Source: Stenotrophomonas_A sp035629025 (GTDB lineage: Bacteria; Pseudomonadota; Gammaproteobacteria; Xanthomonadales; Xanthomonadaceae). From it: DNA of 64,000 bases. The notes beneath the pieces are model-generated. The model did not search any database. It saw nothing but the letters and a program-made list of their open reading frames with translations, and was not told the DNA's origin. The stretch spans positions 1-64,000 of the forward strand of contig DASPIU010000044.1 of the NCBI GenBank assembly GCA_035629025.1, in the 5' to 3' direction. Below, piece by piece: positions 23,643-32,502 of this stretch (positions are counted from its first letter, which is position 1; each line of letters opens with the position of its first letter). A program made the translations under genes and the position numbers.

Positions 23643-24038
23643 TTACATCGTCGTATCGATCACCACTTCGCCGGTAAGCAGCCGATGGATCGGGCACTTC
23701 TCCGCGATCTCCAGCAACCGCGTCCGCTGCGTGACATCCAGCGGTCCGGTCAACGTGATCTCGCGGGCGATGCGCGTGCTGCCGGCGTCGCGGTGGGTGT
23801 AACGCAGCTGCACCTCCACGCCTTGCAGCGGCCATTGCTTGCGTGCCGCATACATGCGCACGGTCATCGCGGTACAGGCGCCCAGAGCACCGAGCACCAG
23901 CGATTCGGGGTCCGCCGCCGCATCAGCGCCACCATTGGCGGCCGGGGTATCCGACCGCCAGGTGTGGACGCCATCGCTCAGTTCGGTCAGATAAGGCGCG
24001 GCGGCGCTGTGTGCGGTGACGCTGCGATCCTGGCTCAT
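23643..24038 (-). CDS. OsmC-family peroxiredoxin-like protein
   Basis: 131 residues. The two redox Cys of the OsmC/Ohr fold are in LGACTAMTVRMYA and EKCPIHRLL. These thiol peroxidases reduce organic hydroperoxides or respond to osmotic stress. The phrasing DPESLVLGALGACTAMT is typical of OsmC-like proteins found next to pirins, and here the pirin gene ends 28 bp upstream on the same strand. The ATG at 24038 gives the family-length protein. Confidence 0.88.
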   Translation of the reverse strand: MSQDRSVTAHSAAAPYLTELSDGVHTWRSDTPAANGGADAAADPESLVLGALGACTAMTVRMYAARKQWPLQGVEVQLRYTHRDAGSTRIAREITLTGPLDVTQRTRLLEIAEKCPIHRLLTGEVVIDTTM

Positions 24039-24066
24039 GGCGAGGCGTCCAAGTGGAGTGGGGGCA

Positions 24067-24927
24067 TCAGAAGCGGCCTTCCTGAAAATCAACAAAGGCC
24101 TGCATCAGTTCCTGCTTGGTGTTCATCACGAACGGGCCGTGGCGCATCACCGGTTCGCCCAACGGGCGGCCGCCGACCAGGATCAGGCGCGCGCCCTGGC
24201 TGCCTGCGCGCAGCTGCAGTTCGTCGCCGCCGCCGAGCACGCCCATCTGCTGCGATTCCAGCGGCCGCGCGGACTCGCCCTCGCCCACCGTGGCCGCGCC
24301 TTCAAAGACGTAGGCAAACACGTTGTGGCCGGCAGGCAGAGCGTAGGACCAGGCGACGTTGGCGGCCAATTCGATGTCCAGGTACAGCGGGTCGGTGGCC
24401 GGCTGCGCGATCGGGCCCACGGTGTCGCCGACACTGCCGGCAATCACCTTCACCGTAACGCCCGGCGCGGGCTGCGCCAGCGGGATGCGCTCGGGCGGGT
24501 ATTCCTGATACCTGGGCTCGGCCATCTTCTCGCGCGCCGGCAGGTTCACCCACAGCTGGAAGCCACGCATGCGCCCGGATTCCTGCTCGGGCATCTCCGA
24601 GTGGATCAGGCCGCGGCCAGCGGTCATCCACTGCACGCTGCCCGGGGTCAGCAGGCCCTCGTTGCCGTGGTTGTCCTGGTGGCGCATGCGCCCATCGAGC
24701 ATGTAGGTGACGGTCTCGAAGCCGCGGTGCGGATGGCTCGGGAAACCGGCGATGTAGTCCTCGGCCTGATCGGTGCCGAATTCGTCCAGCAGCAGGAACG
24801 GGTCCAGCTCGGGCAATTCGGCCGAACCGATCACGCGGGTCAGCTTGACGCCGGCGCCGTCGGAAGTGGCGCGGCCGCGCAGGGTGCGCACGATGCGTGC
24901 CGGGGTCGCGGTCGGGGTGGCGCTCAT
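24067..24927 (-). CDS. Pirin-family protein (second of two)
   Basis: 286 residues, bicupin. Metal-binding segments are SHPHRGFETVTYMLDG and GLIHSE in the N-terminal cupin; the tail is VMNTKQELMQAFVDFQEG, typical of YhhW-type pirins with quercetinase activity. GGAG precedes the ATG at 24927. It forms a two-gene operon with the OsmC-family gene, a pairing found in other proteobacteria and consistent with an oxidative or xenobiotic response. Confidence 0.9.
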   Translation of the reverse strand: MSATPTATPARIVRTLRGRATSDGAGVKLTRVIGSAELPELDPFLLLDEFGTDQAEDYIAGFPSHPHRGFETVTYMLDGRMRHQDNHGNEGLLTPGSVQWMTAGRGLIHSEMPEQESGRMRGFQLWVNLPAREKMAEPRYQEYPPERIPLAQPAPGVTVKVIAGSVGDTVGPIAQPATDPLYLDIELAANVAWSYALPAGHNVFAYVFEGAATVGEGESARPLESQQMGVLGGGDELQLRAGSQGARLILVGGRPLGEPVMRHGPFVMNTKQELMQAFVDFQEGRF

Positions 24928-25118
24928 GGCGGTGCTCCAGTGAAGTTGCGCACAGAATGGGCGCGCACCGGGCCCGGACCAATGCCGCCACGCGCAACCT
25001 ATTGTTCCGCGAATGGGCAAATCGGTGAATGCGCCATTCGACCAAAGTCCTAGGGCGCGGCATTGACCCCGACGCGGCGCAGGGGGAACCTTGGGCGCAT
25101 CTTCCAGGAGGGGATCTC

Positions 25119-27191
25119 ATGAAAGGCTTTTCCAAACTGGCCTGGGCCGCGCTCGCGCTGCTCGGCGCCTTCTGCCTGGGAACCATTGCCCTGCGCCGTG
25201 GCGAGCAGATCAACGCGCTGTGGATCGTGGTGGCGGCGGTGTCGATCTATCTGGTCGCGTATCGCTACTACAGCCTGTTCATCGCCAGCCGGGTGATGCA
25301 GCTGGACCCGACCCGCGCCACCCCGGCCCAGCTCAACAACGACGGCCTGGACTACGTGCCCACCAACAAGCACGTGCTGTTCGGCCACCACTTCGCCGCC
25401 ATTGCCGGCGCCGGCCCGCTGGTCGGCCCGGTGCTCGCCGCGCAGATGGGCTACCTGCCCGGCCTGCTGTGGCTGGTCGCGGGCGTGGTGTTTGCCGGCG
25501 CGGTGCAGGACTTCGTCGTGCTGTTCCTGTCGACGCGGCGCAACGGCCGTTCGCTCGGCGACCTGGTGCGCGAGGAAATGGGCCAGGTGCCCGGCACCAT
25601 CGCGCTGTTTGGCGCGTTCCTGATCATGATCATCATCCTGGCGGTGCTGGCGATGGTGGTGGTCAAGGCGCTGGCCGAAAGCCCGTGGGGCATGTTCACG
25701 GTGATGGCGACCATCCCCATCGCGCTGATGATGGGCATCTACATGCGCTACATCCGGCCGGGCCGGATCGGCGAGATTTCGGTGGTCGGCCTGGTGCTGC
25801 TGCTGGGTGCGATCTGGCTGGGCGGCAAGGTCGCCACCGACCCGACCTGGGGCCCGGCTTTCACCTTCGACGCCAAGGCCATCACCTGGATGCTGATCGG
25901 CTACGGCTTCGTCGCCTCGGTGCTGCCGGTGTGGTTGCTGCTGGCGCCGCGTGACTACCTGTCCACCTTCCTCAAGATCGGCACCATCCTGGCGCTGGCC
26001 ATCGGCATCGTGATCGTGATGCCGGAGCTGAAGATGCCGTCGCTGACGCAGTTCGCGAGCACCGGCGACGGCCCGGTGTGGAAGGGCGGCATCTTCCCGT
26101 TCCTGTTCATCACCATTGCCTGCGGCGCGGTGTCCGGCTTCCATGCGCTGATCTCCTCGGGCACCACGCCGAAGCTGCTCGCCAATGAAGCGCACATGCG
26201 CTACATCGGCTACGGCGGCATGCTGATGGAATCGTTCGTGGCGATCATGGCGCTGGTGGCTGCGGCGATCATCGAGCCGGGCGTGTACTTCGCCATGAAC
26301 AGCCCGGCCTCGGTGGTCGGCAATGACGTGGTGGCGGTGGCGGCCAAGGTCAGCGAATGGGGCTTCACGATCACGCCGGAGGTGCTGGAGGCGACGGCGC
26401 GTGATATCGGTGAGTCGACGATCCTGCATCGCGCCGGTGGCGCGCCGACGCTGGCGGTGGGTATCGCGCAGATCCTGCACCACGTGTTGCCGGGCGAGAA
26501 CACGATGGCGTTCTGGTACCACTTCGCGATCCTGTTCGAGGCACTGTTCATCCTGACCGCGGTGGATGCGGGCACGCGTGCTGGCCGCTTCATGCTGCAG
26601 GACCTGCTGGGCAACTTCGTGCCGGCGCTGCGCCGGACCGAGTCGTGGGGCGCGAACATCATCGGCACGGGCGGTTGCGTGGCGCTGTGGGGCTACCTGC
26701 TGTACACCGGCGTGGTGGATCCGTTCGGCGGCATCCAGACGTTGTGGCCGCTGTTCGGCATTTCCAACCAGATGTTGGCGGGCATTGCGCTGATGCTGGG
26801 CACGGTGGTGCTGTTCAAGATGAAGCGCGACCGCTACGCGTGGGTCACGATCGTGCCGGCGCTGTGGCTGCTGATCTGCACGACGGCGGCGGGCTTGATC
26901 AAGATCTTCGACAGCAATCCGGCGCAGGGTTTCCTGGCGCAGGCCGGGAAGTATCAGGCGGCGATCGCCAGCGGCACGGTGACGGCGCCGGCGAAGGACG
27001 TGCATCAGATGCAGCAGATCGTGACGAATGCGTACGTCAATACGGGTTTGACGGCGCTGTTCCTGTTCGTGGTGTTCGCGGTGCTGTTCTACTCGATCAA
27101 GACGATCGTGGTGGCGCGGCGCAATCCGCAGCGGACGGACAAGGAAACGGCGTACGTGGCTCTCACGCCGGCGCAGATGGCGGATCTGTGA
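25119..27191 (+). CDS. cstA: Carbon starvation protein CstA (peptide/pyruvate transporter family)
   Basis: 690 residues with about 16 membrane helices. Family landmarks: YVPTNKHVLFGHHFAAIAGAG near residue 70-95, GVVFAGAVQDFVVLF, SGFHALISSGTTPK and GIAQILHHVLPG. CstA-family proteins import peptides or pyruvate under carbon limitation; the close relative BtsT is a pyruvate/H+ symporter, and the two cannot be separated by eye. AGGAGG precedes the ATG. Its stop overlaps the start of the YbdD partner by one base (TGATG). Confidence 0.94.
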   Translation: MKGFSKLAWAALALLGAFCLGTIALRRGEQINALWIVVAAVSIYLVAYRYYSLFIASRVMQLDPTRATPAQLNNDGLDYVPTNKHVLFGHHFAAIAGAGPLVGPVLAAQMGYLPGLLWLVAGVVFAGAVQDFVVLFLSTRRNGRSLGDLVREEMGQVPGTIALFGAFLIMIIILAVLAMVVVKALAESPWGMFTVMATIPIALMMGIYMRYIRPGRIGEISVVGLVLLLGAIWLGGKVATDPTWGPAFTFDAKAITWMLIGYGFVASVLPVWLLLAPRDYLSTFLKIGTILALAIGIVIVMPELKMPSLTQFASTGDGPVWKGGIFPFLFITIACGAVSGFHALISSGTTPKLLANEAHMRYIGYGGMLMESFVAIMALVAAAIIEPGVYFAMNSPASVVGNDVVAVAAKVSEWGFTITPEVLEATARDIGESTILHRAGGAPTLAVGIAQILHHVLPGENTMAFWYHFAILFEALFILTAVDAGTRAGRFMLQDLLGNFVPALRRTESWGANIIGTGGCVALWGYLLYTGVVDPFGGIQTLWPLFGISNQMLAGIALMLGTVVLFKMKRDRYAWVTIVPALWLLICTTAAGLIKIFDSNPAQGFLAQAGKYQAAIASGTVTAPAKDVHQMQQIVTNAYVNTGLTALFLFVVFAVLFYSIKTIVVARRNPQRTDKETAYVALTPAQMADL

Positions 27192-27415
27192 TGGGTACGG
27201 GTCTGGTTCCGGTCGGGCAGTACCAGGCGCATCGCCGGATATGGCGGCGCCTGGTGCAGACGGCGCGGCTGTGCTGCGGGATTCCGGATTACGACAATTA
27301 CGTGCGGCATACGATGGAGAAGCATCCGGACCGGCCGGTGATGGACTATCCGGCTTTCTTTCGCGAGCGGCAGGAGGCTCGGTATGGGGGGAAAAACGGG
27401 TTTCGTTGTTGCTAG
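27191..27415 (+). CDS. YbdD/YjiX-family small protein
   Basis: 74 residues. RRIWRRLVQTARLCCGIPDYDNYVRHTME is split by the family hallmark GIPDYDNYV, followed by HPDRPVMDYPAFFRERQEARYGG, as in YbdD and YjiX. These small cytoplasmic proteins are encoded directly after cstA/btsT in many proteobacteria and are thought to be needed for transport. One-base overlap with cstA means translational coupling. A strong terminator follows 30 bp later. Confidence 0.93.
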   Translation: MGTGLVPVGQYQAHRRIWRRLVQTARLCCGIPDYDNYVRHTMEKHPDRPVMDYPAFFRERQEARYGGKNGFRCC

Positions 27416-27445
27416 GCTGGGTTTTTGATGGTCTTTTTTCTGGAG

Positions 27446-27475
27446 GGCGGCCGATTGGCCGCCTTCTTTATTTTT
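27446..27475 (+). terminator. Rho-independent terminator of the cstA operon
   Basis: A perfect 7-bp stem GGCGGCC / GGCCGCC around a GATT loop is followed by TTCTTTATTTTT, the clearest intrinsic terminator on the plus strand of this window. Confidence 0.85.
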
Positions 27476-27718
27476 CGGCTGCTGTCGGTGTGGCCTCTTG
27501 GTCTTTGCTGCGTGGCGGCCGGGGGCAGGCCCTGCCAGGACACGTCGTGAACCCATCCATGGGGACTCCTAGGCAACATCCATGTTGCCTAGGGTCCTGG
27601 CAGGGCCTGCCCCTGACCGCCCGACAGTTCAGCGCGTGGGGATGGGAAAGCAAGAGCAGGTTGGATGGCGTGCTTGCTATGTAGGTCGGCAAGACGCAAC
27701 GCGGCTTGGCCGTGGTGG
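27476..27718. other. Gene-free end region between convergent genes
   Basis: Together with the preceding terminator this is a 303-bp gap. It contains copy 2 of the 94-bp three-armed element (27521-27614). The remaining 100 bp before the SDR stop shows no gene or box. Confidence 0.7.
27521..27614. repeat. 94-bp three-armed palindromic element, copy 2
   Basis: Same length and layout as the copy at 9847: outer stem 27521-27541 with 27594-27614 (20 perfect pairs plus a G-T), a small hairpin CCCA/TGGG (27552-27555, 27560-27563) and a 12-bp perfect hairpin (27568-27579, 27582-27593) with core GGCAACATCCATGTTGCC. Versus copy 1, T-A becomes C-G in the small hairpin and G-C becomes C-G in the long one. 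Confidence 0.85.
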
Positions 27719-28480
27719 TTACACGAACATGCCGCCTGAGGCTTCCACGCGCTGGCCGTTGATCCATTGGGTGGCCGGGTCCAGGAGGGCGGCTACCACA
27801 GGGCCGATGTCGTCGGGCTTGCCGGGGCGGCCGAGGGCGGTGACGGAGGCGACCATGGCGTTGACCTGGGGGTTGTCGCGGACGTGGCCACCGCCGAAGT
27901 CGGTCTCGATCGCGCCGGGGGCGATCGTGTTGACGCTGATACCGCGCGGGCCGAGTTCCTTGGCCAAGTAGCGGGTGAATACTTCGATGCCGCCCTTCAT
28001 CATCGCGTAGGCGGAGCTGCCCGGCAGGGCGAAGCGGGCCAGGCCGCTGGATACGTTGAGGATGCGGCCGCCATCGGCAATCAGCGGCAACAGGGCCTGG
28101 GTCAGGAAGTACGGGCCCTTGAGGTGGATGGCAACCATGTCGTCGAACTGGCTGGCCGTGGTCTCGGGGATGGTGGCGTACAGGCCGACGCCGGCGTTGT
28201 TCACCAGCGCGTGCAATTGCGTGGCCTGCCACTGGCCGAGCTGTTCGCGCAGGGCCTGGACGAAGGCGGGGAACGTGGCGTGATTGGCGACGTCGAGCTG
28301 CAGCGCGGCGGCGCGGCGGCCCAGGTGTTCGATTTCGGCGACGACCGTTTGGGCTTCGTCGGCGTGGCCGCGGTAGGTGAGGATGACATCGCTGCCTGCG
28401 CGGGCGACGGCCAGCGCGGCGTTGCGGCCCAGGCCGCGGTTGCCGCCAGTGATCAGGGTGATGCGAGGGGAAGTGCTCAT
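27719..28480 (-). CDS. Short-chain dehydrogenase/reductase
   Basis: 253 residues, classical SDR. NAD(P)-binding TGGNRGLGR near residue 11-19, NNAG in ALVNNAGVG, catalytic Ser in NVSSGLARF, YxxxK in SAYAMMKGG and the C-terminal QWINGQRVEASGG typical of FabG-like enzymes. Substrate unknown. The ATG at 28480 gives the normal N-terminus. Divergent from a LysR regulator across 111 bp, so that regulator probably controls it. Confidence 0.9.
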   Translation of the reverse strand: MSTSPRITLITGGNRGLGRNAALAVARAGSDVILTYRGHADEAQTVVAEIEHLGRRAAALQLDVANHATFPAFVQALREQLGQWQATQLHALVNNAGVGLYATIPETTASQFDDMVAIHLKGPYFLTQALLPLIADGGRILNVSSGLARFALPGSSAYAMMKGGIEVFTRYLAKELGPRGISVNTIAPGAIETDFGGGHVRDNPQVNAMVASVTALGRPGKPDDIGPVVAALLDPATQWINGQRVEASGGMFV

Positions 28481-28591
28481 GGGGCGTCTCCGTCGATGCG
28501 CGGTATTGCGCTTGCCGGCCACGTTATTGATCTTGACCGCGGGGATAAACCATCACAATCTGAGCTGACTGTTCAAAGACGGCGAACAATC

Positions 28592-29503
28592 GTGGACCTT
28601 GGCGCGTCCTTGCGGGCATTCCAGCGGGTGGTGGAACTGGGCAGCTTCACTCGCGCCGCCGAGTCGCTCGGCCTGCCCAAGGCCAGCGTGTCGACCACCG
28701 TGCAGCAGCTCGAAGCACGCCTGGGCACGCAGTTGTTCCATCGCACCACGCGGCGCGTGCAGCCGACCGCCGATGGCCGCGCCTTCTACCAGCGCAGCCG
28801 CGACGTGCTCGCCGACATGGAAGAGCTGCAGGCCATGTTCCAGACTGAGGGCCGCGCGCTGCGTGGGCGCCTGCGCGTGGACATGGGCAGCGGCATGGCG
28901 CGGCATTTCGTGCTGCCGGCACTGCCCGCCTTTCTCGCCGAACATCCGCAGCTGGAAGTCGAACTCAGCGCCACCGACCGCCTGGTCGATGTGGTTCGCG
29001 AAGGCTTCGACTGCGTGTTGCGCGGCGGCCATCCGCAGGACAGTTCATTGGTGGCGCGCACGCTTGGCTCGATGCGCATCGTCAACTGCGCCAGTCCCGC
29101 CTACCTGGCGCGGCGCGGCACGCCGCGCACGCTCGATGAGCTCGCCGGTCACGACCTGGTGCACTACGTCAGCACCCTGGGCCAGCGCTCAGCGGGGTTT
29201 GAATATCGCGAGGGCACGCAATACCGCCTGCTGTCGATGGGCGGTGCGGTCACGGTCAACAACGTCGAGGCCTACCACGCCGCGGCGCTGGCCGGACTGG
29301 GCATCATCCAGGTGCCACTGCTCAGCGTGCGCCAGGCGTTGGCGCACGGCACGCTGGTGGAAGTGCTGCCGCAACTGGTCGCCGAACCGATGCCGCTCAC
29401 CCTGCTCTACGCGCAGCGCCGGCACCTGCCGCGGCGGGTGCGGGTGTTCATGGATTGGCTGGCGGAACTGCTGGCGCCGCATCTGGACCCGCCGTTGCCC
29501 TAG
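28592..29503 (+). CDS. LysR-family transcriptional regulator
   Basis: 303 residues from a GTG, the only start giving the standard opening VDLGASLRAFQRVVELGSF. Winged-helix residues FTRAAESLGLPKASVSTTVQ are followed by an effector-binding domain (GRLRVDMGSGMARHFVLPAL onward). The phrase VVREGFDCVLRGG is typical of the CrgA/YafC group that often acts on a divergent oxidoreductase gene. Probably controls the SDR gene upstream; the inducer is unknown. Confidence 0.92.
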   Translation: MDLGASLRAFQRVVELGSFTRAAESLGLPKASVSTTVQQLEARLGTQLFHRTTRRVQPTADGRAFYQRSRDVLADMEELQAMFQTEGRALRGRLRVDMGSGMARHFVLPALPAFLAEHPQLEVELSATDRLVDVVREGFDCVLRGGHPQDSSLVARTLGSMRIVNCASPAYLARRGTPRTLDELAGHDLVHYVSTLGQRSAGFEYREGTQYRLLSMGGAVTVNNVEAYHAAALAGLGIIQVPLLSVRQALAHGTLVEVLPQLVAEPMPLTLLYAQRRHLPRRVRVFMDWLAELLAPHLDPPLP

Positions 29504-29530
29504 CCCGCGCCGGCAATTCGCAGCGCGCGC

Positions 29531-30676
29531 TTACGGCCCGTATTCCCAATCGTAGGGCGCGCCGCTGGGCCCGAGCACGAAGTCGGTCAGTTCGCTGAAG
29601 CCGCCTTCGGCGCGCACGTCGTTGGCCAGCAGCAACAGGCAACGGCGCTGGGCCTGCAGGCAGACCAGCATGTTGCCGGTGGTGTCGTTGTGGCCGCCCT
29701 TGAGAAAGGCCGGTCCCTGCGGACCGGTGAACGTCACCACGCCCAGGCCGGCGGCCAGATCCTTGCGCCGCTGCGCGGGCGGCAGTTCCGCTTGCAGGGT
29801 CGGGAACTGCGTGCGCGTGGTGATCGGCAACTGCGGGCGCAACATCTGCGCATGCTCGCGCGCGGGCACACCCCTGCCATCCACCAGCGCGGCGGCAAAG
29901 CGCGACAGATCGGCGATGGTGGTGTCCATCGAGCCGGCCGCGCGCACTTTCGAGCGCTCGTCGTGCGGTTCGGTCTTGCCTTGCTCGTCCCAGCCATCGG
30001 CAAGGTTGGCGGCGAAATCCGGGCGCCACTTCAAGGCCGTGCGGGTCATGCCCAGTTCGGCGAAGACCGCATCGGTGCCCTGCCCCACATCCAGGCCCAG
30101 GCCGCGTTCGAGCACAAACTGCAGCGTGGCCAGACCGTCGCCGGAATAGGCGTAGCGCGTGCCCGGGTCGAAGTGGAAGTGCAGCTTCTCGTCTGGTTCG
30201 AGAAAGTTGAAATTGGCAAAGCCGCTGCCGTGTTGCAGCAGGATGCGCGGGGTGAGCTTGCGCCAGCGCTCGTCCAGCGCGGTCCAGTCGGTGTAGCGAT
30301 TGACGATGTCCGCGCCGGCATATTCGGGCAGCGGCCGCGGCAGGTATTCGGCGATGCTCGTGTCCAGGTCCAGCCGCCCCTCGCCGATCCAGCGCATCAC
30401 GGTGTAGGCAAAGACCGTCTTGGTCAGCGAGGCGCCGTACATCACCGTGTCCACGGTAAGCGGATCGCCCTGCGCGTTGCGCTTGCCGTAGGCCTGCACG
30501 TAGACCGGGTGGCCCTGGTCGATCACCGCCACGGCCATGCCCTGCGCGCCGGTGCGCTGCATCAACGCAGCGACCTTGGCATCGATCTGTTCGGAGGTGG
30601 GCAAGGCACGCGCTATCGCCGGCGTGCAGATCAGCAACAAGGTGACGCACAACCCACTGCCGATGACGGACTTCAT
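29531..30676 (-). CDS. Exported serine hydrolase (class C beta-lactamase/esterase family)
   Basis: 381 residues with a signal peptide (GLCVTLLLICTPAIARA). The penicillin-recognising fold motifs are visible: SLTK (about residue 82, nucleophile Ser), YSG in YAYSGDGLAT, and KGGHN as the third box. This family (COG1680) covers esterases, D-aminopeptidases and beta-lactamases; true AmpC motifs are not evident, so a periplasmic esterase or peptidase is more likely. ATG at 30676 chosen for the signal peptide. Convergent with the LysR gene, 27 bp away. Confidence 0.87.
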   Translation of the reverse strand: MKSVIGSGLCVTLLLICTPAIARALPTSEQIDAKVAALMQRTGAQGMAVAVIDQGHPVYVQAYGKRNAQGDPLTVDTVMYGASLTKTVFAYTVMRWIGEGRLDLDTSIAEYLPRPLPEYAGADIVNRYTDWTALDERWRKLTPRILLQHGSGFANFNFLEPDEKLHFHFDPGTRYAYSGDGLATLQFVLERGLGLDVGQGTDAVFAELGMTRTALKWRPDFAANLADGWDEQGKTEPHDERSKVRAAGSMDTTIADLSRFAAALVDGRGVPAREHAQMLRPQLPITTRTQFPTLQAELPPAQRRKDLAAGLGVVTFTGPQGPAFLKGGHNDTTGNMLVCLQAQRRCLLLLANDVRAEGGFSELTDFVLGPSGAPYDWEYGP

Positions 30677-30827
30677 GTCGCATTCCCCGGTCGCGGCGCG
30701 GCCGGCCGCCATGGGCCCACGCTATCGGCCCGGCGCCGGCGGCGCCCCTGCCGCAAGTCACGCGCGGTACTTGCGTCGCCTCCGGCCCCGCCCTAGCCTG
30801 CCTCGGCCCACCTCACCCGGACAGCCC

Positions 30828-31256
30828 ATGCGCAGCAGCGATCCGTTTGCCGATTTCCTCGCCGCCTACGCGGCCGCGGTGCGCGCACGCGATACCGACG
30901 CCTTTGTCGCGCTGTATGACGAGTCGCTGCACGTGTTCGACATGTGGCAGGCGCCGCCGCTGCTCGGCCTGCCGGCCTGGCGCGAGATGGCCGAAGGCTG
31001 GTTCGGCGGTCTCGGCGACGAGGTGGTGGTGGTGACCTGGCGGCAGGCGCAATCGCGGGTGGAAGGCGACCTCGCCTTTGGCCACGCCCTGCTCAATTTT
31101 GCCGCGCAGGCGCCGGACGGCAGCGTGCTGCGGGCGCTGGACAATCGCCTGAGCGTGGCGATGCGGCGCGGCGCCAGTGGCTGGAAGGTCTTCCATGAGC
31201 ACACCTCCGCGCCGGTACAGCACGCGGACCTGCGCGCGGTGCTGCAGCTGCCATAG
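30828..31256 (+). CDS. NTF2-like (SnoaL/DUF4440-type) protein
   Basis: 142 residues: an opening helix DPFADFLAAYAAAVRARDTDAFVALYDE, a strand-rich cone (VFDMWQAPPLLGL, VVVTWRQAQSRVEGDLAFGHA) and the typical close GWKVFHEHTSAP. Such proteins are isomerases, hydrolases or binding partners; no catalytic residue can be named. Possible ketosteroid isomerase-like domain. It is alone on its strand between the serine hydrolase and ROK genes. Confidence 0.82.
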   Translation: MRSSDPFADFLAAYAAAVRARDTDAFVALYDESLHVFDMWQAPPLLGLPAWREMAEGWFGGLGDEVVVVTWRQAQSRVEGDLAFGHALLNFAAQAPDGSVLRALDNRLSVAMRRGASGWKVFHEHTSAPVQHADLRAVLQLP

Positions 31257-31405
31257 CGGCAGCGCGGCGCTGCCACGGTGCTGCTCGCGGCCTTCGCGCC
31301 GCTTCCACCGCGGTCGCGGCAGGCTCGCGCGATAGCCAGGAGCCCGCGCATGTCCTTGCCCGTCACGCCCGATCTGCACCGATCTCCGCACCCGGCGGTG
31401 CCGGC

Positions 31406-32446
31406 ATGAGCCGCGCGCGCGACCCGCGCAACAGCCATGGCGCCGATGCGGTGGAAGGCCTGCGCGTGGACAGCTATAACCTGGCCCTGGTCCGCGCCGA
31501 TGGCGAGGGCTTTGTCGGCGACCTGGCCAGCCAGACTGCCTTTCGCGAATTGCTGGACGAGGCGCGGCAGCACCAGCGCACCGGCAAGGACCCTTTTGGC
31601 AAGACGCCCACCACCGAAGTGAACAAGCGCGACATTGATCTGGTGCTGGTAGGCGGTGATGCCGACGCCGCGCACCTGGTGCACATGGCGGTGGAGGCGC
31701 ATGCGCAGCGGCTGGTCGAGGTCACGCGCTGCTTCCTGGCGCAGCCGCCATGGCAGCAGGTGGAGGCGATCGTGCTCGGCGGCGGCTTTCCGGAAAGCCG
31801 CTTCGGGGCATTGGCGATCCGCCGTGCGGACCGCCTGTTGCGGCAGGCACGGGTGAAGGTGCGGCTGTGCATCCTCGACCAGGACCCGGACGAAGCGGCG
31901 CTGCTTGGCTGGAGCACGCTGTTGCCGCCGGCCGCCCGCCAGCATGCGGCGTTCCTGGCGGTGGATATCGGCGGGACCAAGCTGCGTTGCGGGCTGGTCG
32001 AACATCGCCTGGACAAGGCCGGTGACGGGCGCAAGGCGCGCGTGCTGGAACACATGCAGTGGCGGCATGCCGACGACCAGCCGGCACGCGGCGAGGCCAT
32101 CGCGCGCCTGGCCGGCATGCTCAACGGGCTCAATGCGCAGGCGCGGACGCTGGGGGTGGATTTGGCGCCGTTTGTCGGCATTGCGGTGCCGGGCAAGATC
32201 GAGCCGGATGGGCTCATTTCGCAGGGCGCGCAGAATCTGCCGGGCGATTGGGAAATGCCTTTCGACTTGCCGGGCGCGTTGGGAGAAAAGCTCGATCGCG
32301 TGGGCCGGCAGCGGCCGCGGGTGTTGCTGCACAACGATGCGGTGGTGCAGGGCCTGAGCCAGCGCCATGCGATGCGCAAGCACGCGCACTGGGGCATATT
32401 CACCATCGGCACCGGATTGGGCAACGCGAGTTATTCGCGGATTTGA
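31406..32446 (+). CDS. ROK-family protein with permuted halves
   Basis: 346 residues starting MSRARDPRNSHGADAVEG. The C-terminal half carries the nucleotide-sugar kinase motifs: AVDIGGTKLRCGLVEH (phosphate loop, about residue 189), IAVPGKIEPDG and LHNDAVVQGL (catalytic Asp), ending IGTGLGNASYSRI. The N-terminal half reads like the usual C-terminal lobe of ROK proteins (GDADAAHLVHMAVEAHAQ, VEAIVLGGGFPES, DPDEAALLG). The ROK order therefore looks circularly permuted. ROK members are sugar kinases or repressors; no helix-turn-helix and no CxCGxxGC zinc motif is seen, so a kinase-like or ligand-binding role is likely. I believe similar permuted proteins exist in other proteobacteria but could not check. 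Confidence 0.8.
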   Translation: MSRARDPRNSHGADAVEGLRVDSYNLALVRADGEGFVGDLASQTAFRELLDEARQHQRTGKDPFGKTPTTEVNKRDIDLVLVGGDADAAHLVHMAVEAHAQRLVEVTRCFLAQPPWQQVEAIVLGGGFPESRFGALAIRRADRLLRQARVKVRLCILDQDPDEAALLGWSTLLPPAARQHAAFLAVDIGGTKLRCGLVEHRLDKAGDGRKARVLEHMQWRHADDQPARGEAIARLAGMLNGLNAQARTLGVDLAPFVGIAVPGKIEPDGLISQGAQNLPGDWEMPFDLPGALGEKLDRVGRQRPRVLLHNDAVVQGLSQRHAMRKHAHWGIFTIGTGLGNASYSRI

Positions 32447-32468
32447 GCAAGGCGTGTGGCCTTCGCGC

Positions 32469-32474
32469 GATAAT
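32469..32474 (+). promoter_or_regulatory. Probable -10 box of the monooxygenase gene
   Basis: GATAAT ends 28 bases before the ATG at 32503 in a 56-bp gap after the ROK gene. No clear -35 box. Confidence 0.35.
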
Positions 32475-32502
32475 CCGCGCAGCCCCGAACGACAGAGTGA
32501 CC

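Noticed and set aside
29531..30676. The serine hydrolase as an AmpC beta-lactamase controlled by the adjacent LysR gene
   Set aside because: The LysR gene is convergent, not divergent as ampR-ampC would be, and has a divergent SDR partner. The hydrolase motifs (SLTK, YSG, KGGHN) fit the wider esterase/peptidase group rather than AmpC.
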